Positions 14,337 through 17,149 of a stretch of 17,149 nt of DNA are shown here, piece by piece. The translations under genes and the position numbers were made by a program. Source of the DNA: an uncultured Roseburia sp. (lineage in GTDB: Bacteria > Bacillota > Clostridia > Lachnospirales > Lachnospiraceae); NCBI GenBank assembly GCA_910584215.1, contig CAJTYI010000067.1, positions 1 to 17,149 on the forward strand, read 5' to 3'. The notes under the pieces were generated by a model. That model was given only the letters and a program-made list of their open reading frames with translations, had not been told where the DNA came from and searched no databases. Position 1 is the first letter of the stretch. The number at the start of each line of letters is the position of its first letter.

Positions 14337-14344
14337 AAAAGAAG

Positions 14345-14761
14345 ATGGACCACAATTGTGCATACTGTGCGGAGGGGGAGCTTGTGGAGGCGTTTGGCAT
14401 CAAAATCTGCGAACTTCCAGAGTCGAAAGTATACTTATTTAAAGAGCAGAGCCACAGAGGGCGTGTGATCGTGGCGCACAAAAAGCATGTCAGTGAGATC
14501 GTGGAGCTCTCGGCAGGGGAGCGGGCGGCGTACATGGAGGATATCGCACATGTGGCCGAGGCACTGCATCAAGCATTTGCACCGCAGAAGATCAATTACG
14601 GCGCGTACGGCGATACCGGACATCATCTGCATTTTCATCTGGTGCCCAAATATGCGGACGAATTTGAGTGGGGCGGCGTGTTTGCCATGAATCCGCAGCA
14701 GAAATTCCTCACGCAGGAAGAATATGCGGCATTGATTGCGGACATCAGCAAATACTTATAG
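14345..14761 (+). CDS. HIT family nucleotide-binding hydrolase-like protein
   Basis: This 138-residue protein has the histidine triad H94-L-H96-F-H98-L-V, the nucleotide-phosphate-binding and catalytic motif of HIT proteins. The N-terminal MDHNCAYCAEG resembles the CxxC start of many HIT members, and RGRVIVAHKKHVSEIVEL is the usual middle strand. HIT proteins hydrolyse or transfer nucleotides, for example dinucleoside polyphosphates or nucleoside phosphoramidates; the substrate here is unknown. The ATG at 14345 has AAGGAGG eight bases upstream and fits the family start. An in-frame ATG at 14291, also with a good site (GGGAGG), would add 18 residues (MAGPVRQPPFDYPKEEKK). The gene lies between the aldolase fusion and the IclR regulator in one operon, which hints at a role in sugar-acid metabolism. 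Confidence 0.88.
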   Translation: MDHNCAYCAEGELVEAFGIKICELPESKVYLFKEQSHRGRVIVAHKKHVSEIVELSAGERAAYMEDIAHVAEALHQAFAPQKINYGAYGDTGHHLHFHLVPKYADEFEWGGVFAMNPQQKFLTQEEYAALIADISKYL

Positions 14762-14775
14762 GAAAAGGTTTTTGC

Positions 14776-15564
14776 ATGGAAGAAAAAGAGAATAAAAATC
14801 CGATTCAGTCTGCCGCGCGTATCTTTCAGGTGATGGAGATGTTAGCGGACCATGGCGCCATGGGGCTGATGGAGATCAGCGCCTCTCTCGGGCTGCACAA
14901 AAGCACCGTTCACCGGCTTTTGATGTCGCTTGTTTATATGGGCTATGCGAAGCAGGATGAATTGACGCAAAAGTACAGTCTGTCCTACAAAATTGTCAAT
15001 ATGGCGGGCAAAATATTAGATCACACCGATATTTTGCAGACGGCAAGACCTTATTTAAAACAGCTCTCGGAGATCTCCGGGGAGGCCGTGCACTTTGTGC
15101 AGCGGGAGGGCGGCCATATCCTCTATATCGACAAAATTGAGGCCAAAGTGGGAACGATACGCATGGTCTCCCATGTGGGCATGGTACGGCCGATGTACTG
15201 CTCCGGGGTCGGGAAAGCGATCATGGCGACGCTGTCGGACGAAGAAATTAGCAGAATCTGGAAAGAGAGCTGTATTGAGAAGCGAACCGATCATACGATC
15301 ACAGATCTGCCCCGGTTTTTCCAGGAGATGGAGACCGTCAAAAAAGAGGGTTATGCGTTGGATGACGAGGAGAATGAAAAGGGCGTGCGCTGTATTGCCG
15401 CCTGCCTGAGAAGCTATCAAAAAGAGGTCAAATATGCTTTCAGCGTTTCCGGTCCTGCTAGCCGCATGACAAAAGAATATATCAAAGAGCTGTCGGCTTC
15501 GGTGCTGCGCGTCCAAAAAGAGCTGTCGCGCGATCTCGGCTATCGCGGCGATTCTGCCAAATAA
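14776..15564 (+). CDS. IclR-family transcriptional regulator
   Basis: This 262-residue regulator has a normal IclR layout. The N-terminal winged helix-turn-helix (about 8-70) contains GLMEISASLGLHKSTVHRLL, the recognition helix being KSTVHRLL. The C-terminal effector domain includes GEAVHFVQREGGHILYIDKI, the GVGKAIMA block and GYALDDEENEKGVRCIAACL, the usual IclR ligand-pocket segments. The ATG at 14776 has GGAAAAGG seven bases before it; the longer frame to 14668 overlaps the HIT gene and is not credible. IclR proteins often control sugar-acid or aromatic catabolism; KdgR of enterobacteria is one. Here it follows the KDPG aldolase fusion and HIT genes, so it probably regulates its own operon through the palindromes at 13185-13220. 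The ligand, perhaps KDG or KDPG, is inferred. Confidence 0.93.
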   Translation: MEEKENKNPIQSAARIFQVMEMLADHGAMGLMEISASLGLHKSTVHRLLMSLVYMGYAKQDELTQKYSLSYKIVNMAGKILDHTDILQTARPYLKQLSEISGEAVHFVQREGGHILYIDKIEAKVGTIRMVSHVGMVRPMYCSGVGKAIMATLSDEEISRIWKESCIEKRTDHTITDLPRFFQEMETVKKEGYALDDEENEKGVRCIAACLRSYQKEVKYAFSVSGPASRMTKEYIKELSASVLRVQKELSRDLGYRGDSAK

Positions 15565-15615
15565 ATACAAGATCGGGCAGAATAATATTCATAAATCAGG
15601 TCATACTATCTTTAA

Positions 15616-15646
15616 AGTGTAAGACGGTCTCCATCGTTTCTACACT
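15616..15646 (+). other. Stem-loop in the lipoprotein gene leader
   Basis: AGTGTA-AGACG (15616-15626) pairs with CGTTT-TACACT (15635-15646) except for one bulged C, giving 11 pairs around an eight-base loop. No T-run follows, so it is not a clear terminator. It stands just before the ribosome binding site (AAGGAGAG) and could affect mRNA stability or translation. Confidence 0.45.
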
Positions 15647-15674
15647 GGCAAAAAGAAAAAAGGAGAGTACGACC

Positions 15675-16130
15675 ATGAAGAAAATGGGTGTAATTACGGC
15701 AGGACTGTTACTTACCATGTCACTCGCCACTATGACCGCCTGCGGAACGAAAACCAGCGACAAGGATTCGGACAACACGAACAACTCACAGAATGCAACC
15801 GAAAATAATGTCAACGATGTCGACAACAACGCGGTCGGCAATACCGAAAACAACGTATTAGATACCAACACCGAGAACAACAATGCCAATAATGCCAACA
15901 ATGTCAACAACAACGGTGACGGCGCCATTGACAATAATGTGAATAACAATGGAAATGATGGCACAGGCGCCGGTAATATGGTGGAAGACGTCGTGGACGG
16001 TGTCGGTGATGCCGGCAAAGATGTGATTGACGGTGTAGAAAACGGTGTAGACGATCTGACGAACGGTACGGAAAACAACGCAGTCAATGATGCGACTACC
16101 AACGGAGATACCACAAGTTCTAACCGCTAA
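15675..16130 (+). CDS. Asn/Asp-rich low-complexity lipoprotein
   Basis: This 151-residue protein has a lipoprotein signal peptide: basic MKK, a hydrophobic stretch and a TMTAC lipobox with Cys23 as the lipidated residue. The mature part is mostly Asn, Asp, Thr, Val and Gly, with NNANNANNVNNNGDG-like runs, then a less repetitive acidic segment (VVDGVGDAGKDVIDGVENGVDDL) and a final TTSSNR. I see no enzyme motif. It would be anchored outside the membrane as a flexible, strongly acidic chain. AAGGAGAG precedes the ATG. A long open frame on the opposite strand is a by-product of its AAC/AAT codons. A terminator follows at 16146. Function is unknown; spacing, calcium or cell-wall interaction are only guesses. 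Confidence 0.85.
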   Translation: MKKMGVITAGLLLTMSLATMTACGTKTSDKDSDNTNNSQNATENNVNDVDNNAVGNTENNVLDTNTENNNANNANNVNNNGDGAIDNNVNNNGNDGTGAGNMVEDVVDGVGDAGKDVIDGVENGVDDLTNGTENNAVNDATTNGDTTSSNR

Positions 16131-16145
16131 ACAGGTGAAATCCCG

Positions 16146-16177
16146 GAACCGCTGTAGAAAGCTACGGCGGTTCTTTT
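16146..16177 (+). terminator. Rho-independent terminator after the lipoprotein gene
   Basis: GAACCGCTGTAG (16146-16157) pairs with CTACGGCGGTTC (16162-16173) over 12 base pairs including one T-G. The loop is AAAG and four T follow. Confidence 0.85.
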
Positions 16178-16216
16178 GGCGTAAAGATGAAAAAAATATA
16201 AAAAGTAATAATGTTC

Positions 16217-16245
16217 TTGTGGGATAATCTTTGTTGTTTTATAAT
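16217..16245 (+). promoter_or_regulatory. Candidate sigma-A promoter of the ClpX-like gene
   Basis: TTGTGG (16217-16222), 17-base spacer and TATAAT (16240-16245). The -10 is perfect and the -35 weak. The start near 16252 leaves a leader of about 85 bases. No CIRCE or CtsR heptad repeat (heat-shock operators) was seen. Confidence 0.5.
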
Positions 16246-16264
16246 AGAACCAGTGGGTAGCGAT

Positions 16265-16301
16265 TTGTCAGGTATTGATGAAGCCGTAGGCTGCCTGACA
16301 A
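16265..16301 (+). other. Stem-loop in the leader of the ClpX-like gene
   Basis: TTGTCAGG (16265-16272) is perfectly complementary to CCTGACAA (16294-16301). Inside, AGCC (16282-16285) pairs with GGCT (16289-16292) around a GTA loop. It lies about 35 bases before the ATG and is not followed by a T-run, so it would be a leader element rather than a terminator. Confidence 0.55.
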
Positions 16302-16336
16302 TGCAATGTATGAGAACAGAACGGAGATTTTTGCGC

Positions 16337-17149
16337 ATGAATGATTTTAGGGAAGTCATTGACGATAGTGATAAAAAGGATGCGTCATCAGCGGGGGAAA
16401 CCAAGGAGCTTACGTTAGTCTCCCAGGAGGTCAAAGAGGAGAAGGGCGCAGAAAAGGAAGAAGAGTACGAGGATATATGCTACATATGCCGCAGGCCGGA
16501 ACATGTGGCGGGTAAGATGATAAAAATACCAAGCGATATCTGCATTTGTCAGGACTGTATGCAAAAAACCTTTGACGGCATGAACGGCAGCGGTTTTTCC
16601 ATGGATGATGTCATGGGTATGCCGCCTTTTGGCAGAGCAAACAAGGTTCCCAACATCAGCATGATCAACCTTTCCGATTTACAGGGGATGATACCGGGCA
16701 GCCAGCGCGTGAAAAAGAAGAAAAAGGGCGAGGAGAAACAGCCGCTGTTTGATATGAAAAAGATTCCCGCACCGCATAAGATCAAGGCGTCTCTCGATGA
16801 GTATATTGTCGGGCAGGAGCAGGCCAAAAAAGTCATGTCTGTGGCTGTCTATAACCACTATAAGAGAATCGCGTCCGACCGCAAAGACGACGTCGAGATC
16901 GAGAAATCCAATATGCTGATGATCGGCCCGACGGGCTGCGGCAAGACTTATATGGTTAAGACGCTGGCAAAGCTTTTGGATGTGCCGTTAGCCATTACCG
17001 ACGCCACGTCGCTGACCGAGGCGGGGTATATCGGCGACGATATCGAGAGCGTGGTGAGCAAGCTGTTAGCGGCCGCGGGCAACGACGTCGACCGCGCGGA
17101 GCAGGGGATTATCTTTATCGACGAGATCGATAAGATTGCCAAAAAGCGC
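16337..17149 (+). CDS. ClpX-like AAA+ unfoldase, 3' end beyond the window
   Basis: The 271 visible residues contain a zinc finger (Cys48-x2-Cys51 and Cys71-x2-Cys74), Walker A GPTGCGKT (Lys203), pore loop GYIG (230-233) and Walker B FIDEIDKI (Asp262, Glu263). These define the ClpX family, which unfolds substrates for ClpP. It is unusual. About 33 extra residues, mostly acidic, precede the zinc finger. The link to the AAA domain is about 45 residues longer than in E. coli ClpX and carries a Lys-rich run (VKKKKKGEEK). The pore loop has Ile for Val. The gene is not next to clpP or tig and has its own promoter. It therefore looks like a second ClpX paralogue. GGAG lies about ten bases before the ATG. 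The sensor and IGF-loop regions are outside the window. Confidence 0.85.
   Translation, partial: MNDFREVIDDSDKKDASSAGETKELTLVSQEVKEEKGAEKEEEYEDICYICRRPEHVAGKMIKIPSDICICQDCMQKTFDGMNGSGFSMDDVMGMPPFGRANKVPNISMINLSDLQGMIPGSQRVKKKKKGEEKQPLFDMKKIPAPHKIKASLDEYIVGQEQAKKVMSVAVYNHYKRIASDRKDDVEIEKSNMLMIGPTGCGKTYMVKTLAKLLDVPLAITDATSLTEAGYIGDDIESVVSKLLAAAGNDVDRAEQGIIFIDEIDKIAKKR

Noticed and set aside
15596..16114. 172-residue open frame on the minus strand opposite the lipoprotein gene
   Set aside because: Its Ser/Leu/Val/Thr-rich product is the mirror of AAC/AAT/GAC codons of the lipoprotein; it has no ribosome binding site and no recognisable family.
16178..16336. Heat-shock operator (CIRCE or CtsR) before the ClpX-like gene
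   Set aside because: Neither the CIRCE inverted repeat nor the CtsR heptad direct repeat is present.

Overview
The window looks like a chromosomal segment from a spore-forming member of the Clostridia, most likely Lachnospiraceae. Evidence: spoVAD and spoVAE-type sporulation genes, a spore photoproduct lyase-like radical SAM protein, strong AGGAGG-type ribosome binding sites, sigma-A promoters, and an aldolase fused to a VOC-like domain, a form I associate with this family. Base composition is moderate and even. I see no insertion sequence, phage gene, tRNA, rRNA or CRISPR array, and no gene-free stretch over 300 bases. The assignment is inferred from gene content only.

Layout: (1) 1-2476: an unassigned structured stretch, ridA, a converging YjfB-family gene, then a secreted SH3-SH3-NlpC/P60 cell-wall hydrolase with a textbook promoter followed by an exact WalR-type box. 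(2) 2557-6537: a tight four-gene operon of FAD oxidoreductase, MTA/SAH-nucleosidase-like protein, SPL-like radical SAM protein and short-chain dehydrogenase, with the last three genes overlapping. (3) 6685-8772: an OmpR-type response regulator and its histidine kinase. (4) 8897-11476: a TTG-started sulfotransferase-like protein and a two-domain CHR (chromate transporter family) protein. (5) 11692-13134: spoVAD-spoVAE without spoVAC beside them, behind a possible sigma-G promoter. (6) 13140-15564: a sugar-acid operon (KDPG aldolase-VOC fusion, HIT protein, IclR regulator) with a rich palindromic operator. (7) 15675-17149: an Asn-rich lipoprotein and the 5' part of an unusual ClpX-like ATPase that runs off the window.

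How the genes may work together: the nucleosidase-like protein keeps the residues needed to cleave adenosine-type nucleosides and could remove 5'-deoxyadenosine made by the radical SAM protein. The IclR protein is the natural candidate to bind the TGAAA/TTTCA operator of its own operon. The cell-wall hydrolase is probably under WalRK-type control. The pairing of sulfotransferase with CHR transporter suggests sulfur oxyanion or sulfated-product handling, but this is a hypothesis.

The points most worth a second look are the nucleosidase/SPL-like pair, the SD-sequestering hairpin between two in-frame starts of the HIT gene, the operator at 13185-13220, the WalR-type box, and the ClpX paralogue.
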